This document shows, piece by piece, positions 10,182 to 20,437 of a DNA stretch of 20,900 nt. The notes beneath the pieces are model-generated. The model had not been told where the DNA came from. It did not search any database and worked only from the letters and a program-made list of their open reading frames with translations. Every line of letters starts with the position of its first letter. Position 1 is the first letter of the stretch. The translations under genes were made by a program, and so were the position numbers. This stretch comes from Didymodactylos carnosus. Lineage: Eukaryota > Rotifera > Eurotatoria > Philodinida > Philodinidae. The stretch covers positions 1 through 20,900 of the forward strand of contig CAJNOQ010003247.1 in NCBI GenBank assembly GCA_905250885.1, given 5' to 3'.

Positions 10182-11050
10182 TACGGTTAAATACTACTAT
10201 CGAACATCTAAAACAAGATCCTCGGTTTTTTCCTGAATAACTCGAAAATGATATCAGAGGGGACACGGCGATTACTGACAATCGAAAGATGAAACCTGAA
10301 CGCAATTTTTCTTGAGAGGAAACATATTTACCGAAAGCAGGTTTTCAGTGTATTTTCAGAAGTAGTCAAAGATGGATTATTTCACTTAATAAAGATTTTT
10401 ACTAGATTTTTAATAAAAACACACATTGCCACTAGAATCAGCGTGGTCGACAATTATGTTTCAATCGTTTTTCAAGTTCCTACAAGTCATCTCACATCAG
10501 TTGTGGGACGTCTAGTAAATTATCACCTGCAAGTGGCTTAAAGAAAGACATTGCTGATCCCAGATAATTATGGTTCGATTTTTAACATAGGGCTGTGCAT
10601 ATCCCTTAATGTCAAAGTAAGAGAGAGTCACTTCCATGTTTCTGATGTTGTCACATTTTCGTTTTAAGCATCTCTCGTGCTACTATCAATGGAATTTACA
10701 AAAAAATGTTGAGTATAGTGGTAAAAGATGAATGAAGTAATATTTTCTAGCATATTAATATACTCATTTACTCGAAAACGGAACAACTAACAAGTGAAAA
10801 CAATGATAGTTTCAGAAGATCGACAACTATCGGATTTAATGGTATCTTTAATGATCTTTCTCTATGATAGCGTCTTTGGTTGTTGTGGATAAACAGGCGA
10901 AAGTTTTAACAGTCATCCGCGTTGAGTCAAAAATAGAGAAGTTTGGCTGTGTGTATGTATCTTTCCCTTTTGAATATTGTTGTACGGCAGACGGTTGCTT
11001 ATGTGATGATTGTTTAATGTGAAGACTCAGGCAAGCCTTTTTTTGAGTCA

Positions 11051-11262
11051 ACGCACGTTGAAACGCGTTAGTTTGGGCAGGTAACGCGTTTTGACGTATT
11101 TTTGGTGAAAATGAACGCGTTCCGACACGTTAGTGTGCTATAAATGCATCGAAACGCGTTTAAATCCAATGCGTTCTGACGCGTTAGAGAAAACGGATGC
11201 GTTAATTACCAACGCGTTTAGCAGGCTCATTATTTGGTAATCTAACGCGTTTTTATGCGTTA
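11051..11262. repeat. Cluster of seven ACGCGT palindromes
   Basis: Exact ACGCGT occurs at 11063, 11084, 11115, 11154, 11179, 11212 and 11245, mostly inside AACGCGTT. Near copies (CGCACGTT, GACACGTTAG, ATGCGTT three times) fill the gaps. Spacing is irregular, 21-39 bp. Such CpG-rich hexamers are rare in the AT-rich surroundings. It may be a decayed satellite or an internal part of a transposable element. The hexamer is also the yeast MCB site, but nothing here supports that role. Confidence 0.8.
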
Positions 11263-11689
11263 TTTTCTGCTGCATTTTAATTTTTTTCAAAGTGTATCAT
11301 TAACGATGAAGCAAGAAGACCATTTGACTTTAAAATCTTCTTCTGACATAGAATAACCGAAACAGCACGAATACAAAAAAAAATAAAATAAAAATGCGAC
11401 CTGTATTAGCAGATTTATTCACGTTCAACAGCTAGACGAAGGACAGAGTAGAAACATCCTGTCTCAAAAAAGTCACTTACATCTGATGAGTTTCTCAATA
11501 AAATACAACTCAGTATCAGACTTCACCTTTAAACAGAGGGATGAGGTAAGGAGTTATTGACCTAACAGACAGGCTATTTCATTTCTCGCACGCACATAGT
11601 TAGGTATGAGAAAAGAGATGATTGTTTGCTGAATTACTTTATTCTGAGTGAAAGATTTGTTTACTTTGTAAATGAAACCTAGAAGTCAT

Positions 11690-11803
11690 AGAATAAAGAA
11701 GCAAAACAGTCTTGTCTAACTGAGATGATCGAAACACAGCATTGTTACTGTATATGTTTCGATCGTCTGTTAGCTCAGATGGTTGTGTTTGCTTCTTAAT
11801 TCT
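11690..11803. repeat. Imperfect inverted repeat, ~47 bp arms around a 20 bp loop, tRNA-like right arm
   Basis: The arms are 11690-11735 and 11756-11803, with best blocks AGAATAAAGAAGCAAA against TTTGCTTCTTAATTCT and GATCGAAAC against GTTTCGATC. The right arm continues as TTAGCTCAGATGG (box A type) and, 44 nt on, GTCGAATCAC (box B type) around 11814. It could be a head-to-head pair of tRNA-derived repeats. An RNA from it would fold into a long hairpin. Confidence 0.6.
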
Positions 11804-11829
11804 AGATACCCACAGTCGAATCACACTGA

Positions 11830-13560
11830 AGTCACGTAAGTACAAGTTGTTTTCTTCCTCTATTTCGTCACTCTACTGGGTTATATAGTCGTTTGTATGC
11901 ATATCTGTGCATCCAGACATGTACCAGAATTTAATCTGATGCTGAATTTTATTTTTTTTTCATTTTTATTGATTCATATGATTGATTACATAAAAGTGCC
12001 TAAATATTTCGATTACTAGGGATTACTACGTCTAAATATTTATCGAATAATGATATCTTACTGCAGATGTCTTCAGGTTGTTTAAATGAAAAAGAGCGAC
12101 AGAAGTACTGTTAAACCATTCAGTCTCTAGTATAAGCTACCAATATAACAAATTTTACAAAAACTAAATATAATTACTTCAGTAAAAAAAGGTTTATTTT
12201 ATAATTGTCCTACTGAATGGTAATTCACTGGGTATTTGTATAGTCACATCCATATTAAAGTCGTTTTATAGTAATTTTTCCCGTTTTTACACCTCATATG
12301 TTCAATAATTATTAATCAAAATGTCATCGTCCTAATTGCCTTCGAATAGAAACTGGAACAACAATCAGTGCACATAGCAGAAAGCGATTGTGTATTTGAT
12401 TTCATAAATCAATAGTCTCATTTAACAGTCACAGCTGGAAATGGCAAAAATCCTGAAAGAATCATAAAATTCTTAGCTAACACACATTTACGTTGAAAAA
12501 GTTTCTCAATTTTCTTGTAGTTTTTATCGTCGTCATCTCTCCTTGGAAAGCAAAATTCACTATATAGTGAGCGCTCTCGAATAAGAAATATATACAGTTT
12601 CTCGCTAAACCATAGCTGACCTCGGGATGACACTGTTATTAATTTGCCGTCATGTTTATTCGATTATAGAAGAAAGAACTTTTGAACAGCTTCAGCTTTG
12701 TCAGAAATAGAGATAATTATCAGCATCCTATTTCATTTAATAGCTAGAAATACACAATGATAGTTATCTCAATTTGTATGCTTATACGAAAAAAACAGCT
12801 GTCTATGGTTAAATAAAGAAAACTCAATCATGCAGGAAGAATGTTTTTATTATTAATGAAAACAGCTGGATTGTTTCAAACAATCATGCCTAGCCAAGTA
12901 TTCGAATAAGGTCGAGTTAGTTTATAAATTAGTTGTGCTAAACCGTCTTTAATCGTACCATCTCTCGTACCTGGCTTGGTTGCATATCGACGCATACAAT
13001 GAACATTCAAAAATCTCTCGTAAATACCACCGAGTCTTATAGTCATGTTTTAACGAGTAGCGTAGTAGAAATGAACGTTTCAGTATCTGTCACTTTTCTC
13101 GATCCCTATCGACTCACAAGAGTTAAGATCTTTTTTCTACTAGAAATCTATTCCAGTAACTACAACTCTGATCTAGACGAAACTTTCAGAGAATGACGAT
13201 CATGTCAAAGTCGAGTAAGACTAACTTTCTGTAACATATCAAACAGATGATCGATGAACACGTCTATATTAATTTGAGTTTGAGATTTATATTGTACTAC
13301 TAAAAATAAAGATTTACTAGCTGGAAAAAAAAGAGTTAAGCAAGTCTCAGCGATTGGGTCTTCTAGATAAATTTCCGTAACAGCTTCGATATCGATGCAA
13401 ATATATACCATTATCCATAAAATTACATATCTCCATTACAAGAGCATTGTTAAATCTCAAAATAAACAGACATGCTTAAAAAACTCTCTTTCTTTCTCTT
13501 GCGTAGAGCAAGAGTAATTATCTGCATAGATGTAATCCGTCAAAATGTTTTTTTGTCAAT
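11830..13560. other. Intergenic stretch, no supported gene
   Basis: It is AT-rich. Short frames occur, such as 68 codons on the minus strand at 13205-13411, but none has a recognisable family, splice context or partner exon. Confidence 0.45.
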
Positions 13561-13561
13561 T

Positions 13562-13657
13562 GGTCCGGTAACCGGTCTAAAAGCTTTGGACCGCTAAGTA
13601 CGACCGATTTACGTCTTTTTCCCCGACCGGCGTAGATCGGTTTAAACCGGCCGGTCG
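13562..13657. repeat. GC-rich palindromic patch with repeated ACCGG
   Basis: GGTCC...GGACC (13562-13592) and GACCGG...CCGGTC (13625-13656) form two inverted pairs, with GGTTTAAACC between the arms of the second. The base composition stands out from the surroundings. It is probably the end or core of a repeat element. No target duplication was identified. Confidence 0.5.
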
Positions 13658-13659
13658 CC

Positions 13660-14896
13660 TGTTGCATCTCTGACTATTTACTGACGTCCAGGTTTTTTTT
13701 ACCGTTTATTATTCCCAAAGGATGGACAACCGCTCACTTGACGACGCTTTGTGAGTAGAGTAACCTCTTTCTCTGATTCCAGTATCACTGCTTCGGAATG
13801 TCGGAAGTAATTTGAGGTCTGCTTGCGCATTGATCCAACACTCACTAGTTTCTAAAGCACGATGAATAGTTCAATAATTGTGGACTGTCCGAATGACTGT
13901 ATTAGACCGTCGAGTACAAACAACAGGTCTCGACTTAAAAACTGTGATACGTCTCTGTTTGGAAAAGAAAACCCTAAAAAATGGATTTAGTACACAAAAA
14001 ATTGTTTCAGTTTTGTTACAAAACCAAAAGGGTTTAGTAAAGTGTCACCAGATACAACCCTTTTAAGTTCAGACTAATAAGAAAAATAAGGGTAGAGCAA
14101 TGAATTTGTTTCGGATGAGTAAGATGGACCATAAATATAGAGCTATCTCTAATTCTAACGATTCAAAACTCAATTTGAGTCTTTCTTGTCCTTGTTTAAA
14201 ATTCCTTGATCTATAGTACCGAACACTACAGTTTTCTTTTCACATTTACTCATAGGGATAGTTTCAGTTTATTGCTATGATAGTTTTTACCGATACTAGC
14301 TACAGTGAACTGTGTGAATCAACTGAGGACGCGTATATAGTGTTTTCTATCTTACTACATAGTATACAAAAATCAGATCACGTAGATTAATTTAATATTT
14401 CAGAATCTGGAATATATATATTTTCAAGGATTTTTTTGATGCTGGATAATAATAAAAAAAAGATAGACAGTATATCAGAAAAACTGAATTCTACAAACAT
14501 CATGTCGACTTTTGGTATCATCAACAGCATCTTCTCGACATATATACTGCCTAAAAATATGAATGACAAGTTTTTCTTTCTTTATACATATATTTAAGAC
14601 ACTGTATTTTTCTTTCTATTCCAAGCTGACATCTTTCTCTTATCTACACAATAAACTGACGACCAATAAAGTATTTGATGGATTTGATGTACAACAAATG
14701 TTTTCAAACCTTGTTTTTTTCTCTAAAAGACAATAACATAAGGTTTGGCTACTTATCCAGTATATTTCAGATTAATTGTCAAACGACTATGACGACCACC
14801 AGTCAAACGGCCACCAATTTTTTAGCGAATTAATCTGCGTATGTAGGTTTAACTTCCGGCACTTAAAGGATAGACGAGACAGTCAGATAGCGGCGG
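13660..14896. other. Intergenic stretch, no supported gene
   Basis: An open frame on the plus strand (13878-14066, 62 codons) has mildly protein-like composition but matches no family I recognise and has no intact partner. Otherwise I see nothing. Confidence 0.4.
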
Positions 14897-15029
14897 TTAA
14901 ATCTTTTACTGGCACCCGGATATTCAAATATCATGCACTATACTGACAGCCAGTCTTAAGCAAAATTTTCCAAAACGCACCTTGCAACATTTTAAGCGTC
15001 AAAGGTGCCCGTGCCAGGGAAAGGGTTAA
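14897..15029. mobile_element. Miniature piggyBac-type element (TTAA-flanked)
   Basis: TTAA at 14897-14900 and TTAA at 15026-15029 bound a 125 bp element. The left end reads ATCTTTTACTGGCACCCGG. The right end, reversed, reads CCCTTTCCCTGGCACGGGC. They share CTTT, then CTGGCAC, then a C/G run. TTAA targets and CCCTTT-type tips are hallmarks of piggyBac elements. There is no coding capacity, so it would be non-autonomous and old. Confidence 0.55.
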
Positions 15030-16885
15030 TTTATCGCCTGTGCAAAAGGCATTTGTCAAGGGTTAGTGCGTTCCGAGAACCAAAAGATTGTCTCGCCATA
15101 TAATTGACACCACTGTATCTGTTATTTTTGATATCAAATCCCTTCTTCGTGTTGACATATATTTATACGTATGCATCATGTTTTTCTCTTAAATAGAAAA
15201 TCAAATGACAGATACGACAATAAATATCTATATTTCATTTATATATTATATTCTTTTTCAAAATGTGTAGTGGTGATGTAAATTCTTCATGCCATAAGAA
15301 AACACATCAACAACTTCTGTATGGTATCTTAGCGTTTAAATCATACTATTGAGTTGTGGATTTTCTCGTACCATTTTGATCCCAAAAATAGAAGAAAAAA
15401 AATCGGTGCTATCGCCGTTGTTTCGTTCTCTCAATATTTCTAGATAGCATACGTAGTGCTAAAAAGAGAAATTTTGTTGTTGTTGGTATTCGAACTAAGT
15501 CATTTACTCATAATAACAGTCTTTCATATCACACGATCCTATAAATAAACGTAGTAGTGTACACGCGTAACCATGAAGAAGTAATGCACTTCTCTCTCTC
15601 TATGTACATCACACATACAAGAAAAAATAGTGTCCTTTTTCTTCAGTTCTTTACAATATATACACAGAACAAAATAACTGCAGTATCTTTATTATTTTTA
15701 AATAACAACCACGGTTTTTTGACTGAAAATGACGTACAGATGGATGTTATCTAGAAGAAAAATGGCCATTGTAATTAACAGCCTTTAAAAAATAATTTTG
15801 TGCAAAAACCAATTGAAACTGACATTATTCTGTTCACACCTCGTTGATCTTTATTTTCAACGTGAAACACTTTTTGATCATCATTTTCCAGAATCACTGG
15901 ATCTCTCTCATTGCTGACAATATGAAAAAAAAAGACTTCTCTTCAGAGACAAATAAAAGGGAAAATTGTCCTAAAATACGTAAAAAAATATAAGAAACAA
16001 CAAAGGAAATTCCTTTTGTATCATCTACGTATATAGCAAGATGAGTTCTATTACGTATATATACCTAAAAGAGAAAATCTCTGATGCTTTTCTTTTCTTT
16101 GCGCTATGAAAGAGAGAAAAAAAGATTAACAGTACATATATGTATTAATACGGCAATATTTTCCACCACAAATGTTACCTTAAATAAATCCTCCAATTTT
16201 CGAGCTGCTTCCATCGCCCACGTTTGTCTTGTTCTTGGTTATTAGGTTTTTTTCTTCGAAGAATAATTTTTGTATCACCAAAACCGCATATACCATGAGT
16301 TCTTGAAAAAACATCATTATCGTCATTATTGTGTTGTTGATGTTTGTGTTCTTTCATATACTACATAGGCAAGCAAGAAAATTTTGCGACAACGATGATA
16401 GACACATTTATCGTTTTAGTAGCAGGATGAAGGAAAATCAGAAATCAAATGAAGTTTTGATGGCAGCTGCTCTTGTAGATCGATTGTAGCAACCGTAATG
16501 GTCTTTAACTGTATATTTCGTTTTTTTCGTTCATGCATTAGCCTTTCATCTCTGTCACACATTAATTTATTATTAATATCATAGACCTATTGTTTTTTTC
16601 TTTTCTATTTGGGAGATCATCCTCCAAATTTGCATTCCATCATCGTTGTGCCATACAATTATCAGGAACTTATATTCAGGTTTGTCATTATTTCGTATGT
16701 GATATCTTCCTTTTATATTTTTTTAGTGGTAATGGTAACTAAAGATGATATAATCACTATGTGAAAAAACACCCTAGGATTCGTCCATCTATGAGATTCG
16801 ACTCATTTCTTCATTAATAATGTCAGATTATATAACGAACTCAATTAAGAACGCATCATGTTCAGGCTGAGAGAAAAGCTTGTGC
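15030..16885. other. Intergenic stretch, no supported gene
   Basis: It is AT-rich with short simple tracts (for example TC-rich at ~15590). No coding region, RNA gene or clear repeat was found. Confidence 0.45.
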
Positions 16886-17257
16886 CAGGCATGGGCGAGT
16901 CCGAGGGGGTACCCAGTCCGAGTCCGGTAATCTTTTACATTTTTTTTTATGAGTGTGGTTTATTTCTCTTTTTTAATTTACAAAGCCCTGGATAGATAGA
17001 TATTTGATTTTTAGAAAATAAGGTTACTTTGCATGTCCGTCATCCGAACAACATTTTCAATTTCTTGTGAAACAGAAGGTGTTGTTATTTCGCTTTTTAT
17101 TTTTCTCTGTTCATTTGTGTTAAAAGTTGAATAGATCGGACTAGAAATACAAAAACTCAAGTTCGAGTCCGAGTCCTTCAAAAAAATCTTCAGTCCGAGT
17201 CCGAATCCGAGTCCGCCCAAAAATCTTCCACTCCAGACTCGGACTCGTCCATGCCTG
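16886..17257. mobile_element. hAT-type miniature inverted-repeat element, 372 bp
   Basis: The left end CAGGCATGGGCGAGTCCGAG (16886-16905) and the right end (17238-17257) are inverted repeats matching at 19 of 20 bases. The flanking 8-mers GCTTGTGC and CTTTGTGC match at 6 of 8, consistent with a worn 8 bp target duplication. CAGG-type tips and 8 bp duplications are typical of hAT transposons. Both subterminal zones carry many AGTCCG repeats, which could be transposase-binding motifs. There is no transposase inside, so it is non-autonomous. Confidence 0.75.
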
Positions 17258-18600
17258 CTTTGTGCATTGTTCATCTCGTTAAACTTAAAAAGATAGACCT
17301 GGAACTTTTAATCTACGTTCGTGTGTGCAATATCTTTAACTATTTTTAAATAAATAAGATTCTTTTCTTTGAGACAAATAGCATTCAGAGCAGAGGAGTG
17401 TACTATAAGGTGGCTAAGTATATTGAATAAATCGAAATGCTATCTATATTAATGACATACATTTGCTGTTTTTGAGATACTTTAATAGTGAGCTGGTGCA
17501 ATTTCATTCTTCAGTAGTTTCTTTTTATTAATCCAAAGTTTTGACCTGACCCATGGGGAAATTTTGTCGAAGTTTCACGATATTGGGATCGTGCAGTTGC
17601 AACATCAGATGCGCTGTCACGTGTGAACTTTCTATAATTTCACACGCGTTCACAATTGAGAACTTCTTTTTACATGTGTCCATGCACCATTTTACGATGT
17701 TCATGTGCGATCACAGTTCGTTTCACGATATTCACGGGTGTACACGCCGTTTTATATATTTTCCTGCCTTTAATACTTATGACTGTTTGACACTGTGAAA
17801 TTTTACCAGATAGACAGTTTGTATGGATGAGTGTGATGTATGTCTGTGTGTGAAACGGATAGCATGAAAGTGAGTCGCGAGGCAATATGAGCTATATGGT
17901 GAACTGAACTCGTCAGAAAATACTAGAGAATTCGTAATCGATCCTTACTTGTCCTACATGGTGACCTGAACTAGTGAGAGAAAAGATAAACATTGCAGTT
18001 CTATAGCCAGTATGAAGACATGTTGCATAACGAAAAAGTAAAAAATAATTTAGTTCACCGCGAATGCAAATTTTCCATGATCTCGAAGGATCCGCATACA
18101 CCTAACTGAGAAAAAATGACGATAATTAAAAAACTTTAATAGATTTTTTTTTGAAAACATGATTCATATTTTGTACAGTAAGACATAAGTGCAAGTTTTA
18201 TGCCTTGTATAGGTCATAGTTCATTTTATCTAGGAAAAAGTATAGAATGCACATGCTCACCTATATAGGTGAATATCCAAGCGAATCAAATCCTGTAGTT
18301 ATGATCCGGTCAGCAATATCTCTCCTAAAAGTGACGATACATCTGGTTAATCGCAGAAAGAGAGATAACGAGCCTGTTTCCAAAGCAAGAAAAGAAAACA
18401 TAAGATAGTGGAGAAGAACATTCAACCGTGGTACTTGATTTTTCATCTTATATATCTCGGTACCTTAGTTGAAAGTTTAGTTTTCAATAATTCTTCTTTT
18501 TGTGTGCATTCTGTTCACCTACACAAGCTTCTCAGTCTATAGATTTGTAGTTTATCAAAAAAAGTGTTCAAGAAAGGCTACTGATTTTCAAAGAATGACC
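17258..18600. other. Intergenic stretch with minor repeats
   Basis: It holds loose TTTCACGAT/ACACG motifs (17570-17755), a weak direct repeat ATGGTGAACTGAACT / ATGGTGACCTGAACT 62 bp apart (17896 and 17958), and a perfect 16 bp palindrome TCACCTATATAGGTGA (18257-18272). No gene is supported. Confidence 0.45.
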
Positions 18601-18650
18601 AAGTGTTTTTAATTTTTATTTGGTTCAATTTAATGATGTATTATCTTCTC

Positions 18651-18661
18651 ATTTTAGCACA
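18651..18661 (+). promoter_or_regulatory. Splice acceptor just before the acidic protein's start codon
   Basis: TATCTTCTCATTTTAG ends at 18657, four bases before the ATG at 18662. As with the RanBP2-like gene, this implies a 5' UTR intron or leader trans-splicing. Confidence 0.5.
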
Positions 18662-20166
18662 ATGCAAATCAAATGGATTGTAATTACTTTTGCTTTACTC
18701 CTCTCTCTGACTCTACTAACGGAAGCCAAAAAGAAATCTAGAGAGGAAAATGAAGAAGAAGAAGAAGAAACTGATACTGACTCTGACTCTGACTCTGACT
18801 CTGGTAAGGAAATTCATTAGTTTCAAATCATTTTTTAGATGACGTTTTACATCTCAATAGTAGGCCCAATCAGAATAGTTTATGCTATTTTTTTCATACA
18901 TTTTAGACACTGATAGTGAAACGGACACTGATGATGACGATGACAAAAAAGGTATGCAACCGATTAAAATTATTTTTGCTTTCTAAAATAGTCTTTTTCG
19001 TAATGCGTTTGATTTAGACACTATAATTATTTACATAACTGAGATCGTATATACAGCAACAAACCTTTTATTATTCTGTTGTCTACAATTTTTTCTCTAT
19101 TTGTAACGAAATATTTTGTATAAATGCTATGATTTATTTTTTACCAGGGTTTTGGTATCTGCATGAATCAGTTTTCTTTACAAATCTTTTTCGGCTTCTA
19201 AAAGGTCAATTTTTTTAAAGTTTTGTTTTATTACTTGTGTGGCCATGAATATTTTATGGCCATGCAGTTTTGTCTCGTCTTTTTCTCTTTCAGTAGTATT
19301 CATTTAAAGAAAGATCATTTCAAGAAAGAAAGCTTTCATTTTTCTTTCATACAATGAATGTATACGTCGAATAAATTATGGTTCAACAAGGAAGGAAGAA
19401 CGCAATGAAGAATGTACGGTAGGTTCGTATTACAGACACTTATATAGACAGACGTTCCTATTATCTCCTTCTCACTATAAACCCTAGTGAGGGAATAATT
19501 AACCAGAAGAAATTTCACCCCAAAAAGAAGAATCATTTAGAGATAAAAGACTTATACATCAAAACATTACTTTGAGTTATTATTATGCAGCAGTTTAAAG
19601 TACCATCGAGACAAATAACCTTTTCGATCTTTACTACTCTCCCATTTTTTGTTCTAAACTTTTATCAAGATACGAATAAATCCCATGAGATTCTGGCTTT
19701 TCTATTTCTCAGACTGGTTAGATTGACGTGGAATCGATTTCTCAATTTAGTAAAACGAGATATGTATAGGTTAAGAATAAATGAAATATAGAACTGCTGT
19801 AAAAATCATTATATTATTTTATTTAACTTTAACAAAGTATAAAAATAAGAATGCAAGCTTTCGATTTCTGACAGAAGTCATCATCAAGTATTATGACTTT
19901 GTGAACAATTTTATTTTGATAGGTGCCTTTTCTTTTTTTGTTCTTTACTGTGGCAAATCCATCCACATTAATATGTATTTATTTTTGTACTTTAATAAAG
20001 TTTAATAAAATAATGATTTTTACAGCCATTTTATATTCCGTCTACTCTTATCTATTTTCTACTGCTATATCAATTGGCTATATATATGTACAGGATTTTC
20101 TAATCTATACAATTGAAATGGTATAGAAATTTGTTTTCTTTAGGTAATACTGAAGAAGAATGTTGA
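18662..20166 (+). CDS. Small secreted acidic Asp/Ser/Glu-rich protein (three exons)
   Basis: The coding exons are 18662-18803, 18907-18951 and 20144-20166. The introns are GT-AG, 103 and 1192 bp, and both are phase 1. The 69-residue product begins with a clear signal peptide (MQIKWIVITFALLLSLTLLT, then EA). A basic KKKSR patch, a Glu run, a (Asp-Ser)n run built on a GACTCT hexamer, a Thr/Asp segment and an Asp run (DDDDDKK) follow. I start it at 18662, not at the upstream in-frame ATG at 18620, because an acceptor (CTCATTTTAG, ending 18657) lies between them and the signal peptide begins at 18662. The family is not recognised. Composition resembles secreted calcium- or mineral-binding acidic proteins, but no function follows from that. 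The stop at 20164 may be a mutation (see the decayed tail), so the original protein was probably longer. Confidence 0.55.
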
Positions 20167-20437
20167 ATGACTGAAATATGTCAACACATTGAAGAATATC
20201 GACCAGATGTAAAACCAAAAGGCAAAAAAGTGTTGAAAATTTAAAAAAACCTACAAACGTAAAAACAAGTGATACTGCTGATGAAACAAGTGGCGGTGAT
20301 AATGAGACAGGTGATGAAAGTGATACATAGATGATGAGGATGATTCTAAAAAAGATGATATAAAAACAAAAAAATCCAAACCTACTCAACAGTCAAAGCT
20401 ACCAAAAGACAAATTATCGTCGACAAAAAAAACTTAA
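20144..20437 (+). pseudogene. Decayed last exon of the acidic protein gene
   Basis: After TTTTCTTTAG the frame reads GNTEEEC and stops at TGA (20164). It stays open as MTEICQHIEEYRPDVKPKGK (20167 on) to TAA at 20242. A second frame from ~20232 gives ENLKKPTNVKTSDTADETSG and ends at TAG 20328. A third from 20330 gives DDEDDSKKDDIKTKKSKPTQ and ends at TAA 20435. The acidic, Lys- and Thr-rich composition is continuous across all three, so one exon seems broken by one stop and two frameshifts. Sequencing or assembly errors are the alternative. I do not write out a repaired form. Confidence 0.55.

Noticed and set aside
13205..13411. 68-codon minus-strand open frame with protein-like composition
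   Set aside because: It has no family resemblance, no splice partners and no conserved start context. Chance open frames of this size are expected.
13878..14180. Plus-strand coding-like stretch, possible transposase relic
   Set aside because: The composition is plausible, but I recognise no catalytic motif or family, and stops interrupt it.
15480..15545. tRNA-like sequence on the minus strand (AGTTCGAATACC box B, weak box A)
   Set aside because: Box A is poor and no stems pair convincingly. It is too weak to list as a feature.
17011..17274. 87-codon minus-strand open frame
   Set aside because: It lies almost wholly inside the hAT-type miniature element and its Gly/Ser-Asp runs come from the AGTCCG repeats.
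17553..17885. Cys/His-rich open frame on plus strand and its minus-strand shadow, in a CACG-rich stretch
   Set aside because: The residues come from loosely repeated TTTCACGAT/ACACG motifs. No ordered metal-binding spacing is seen.
19148..19204. Phase-compatible cassette exon (phase 1 in and out) inside the second intron of the acidic gene, encoding GFWYLHESVFFTNLFRLLK
   Set aside because: The splice sites are present, but the composition is hydrophobic and unlike the rest of the protein. Nothing else supports it.
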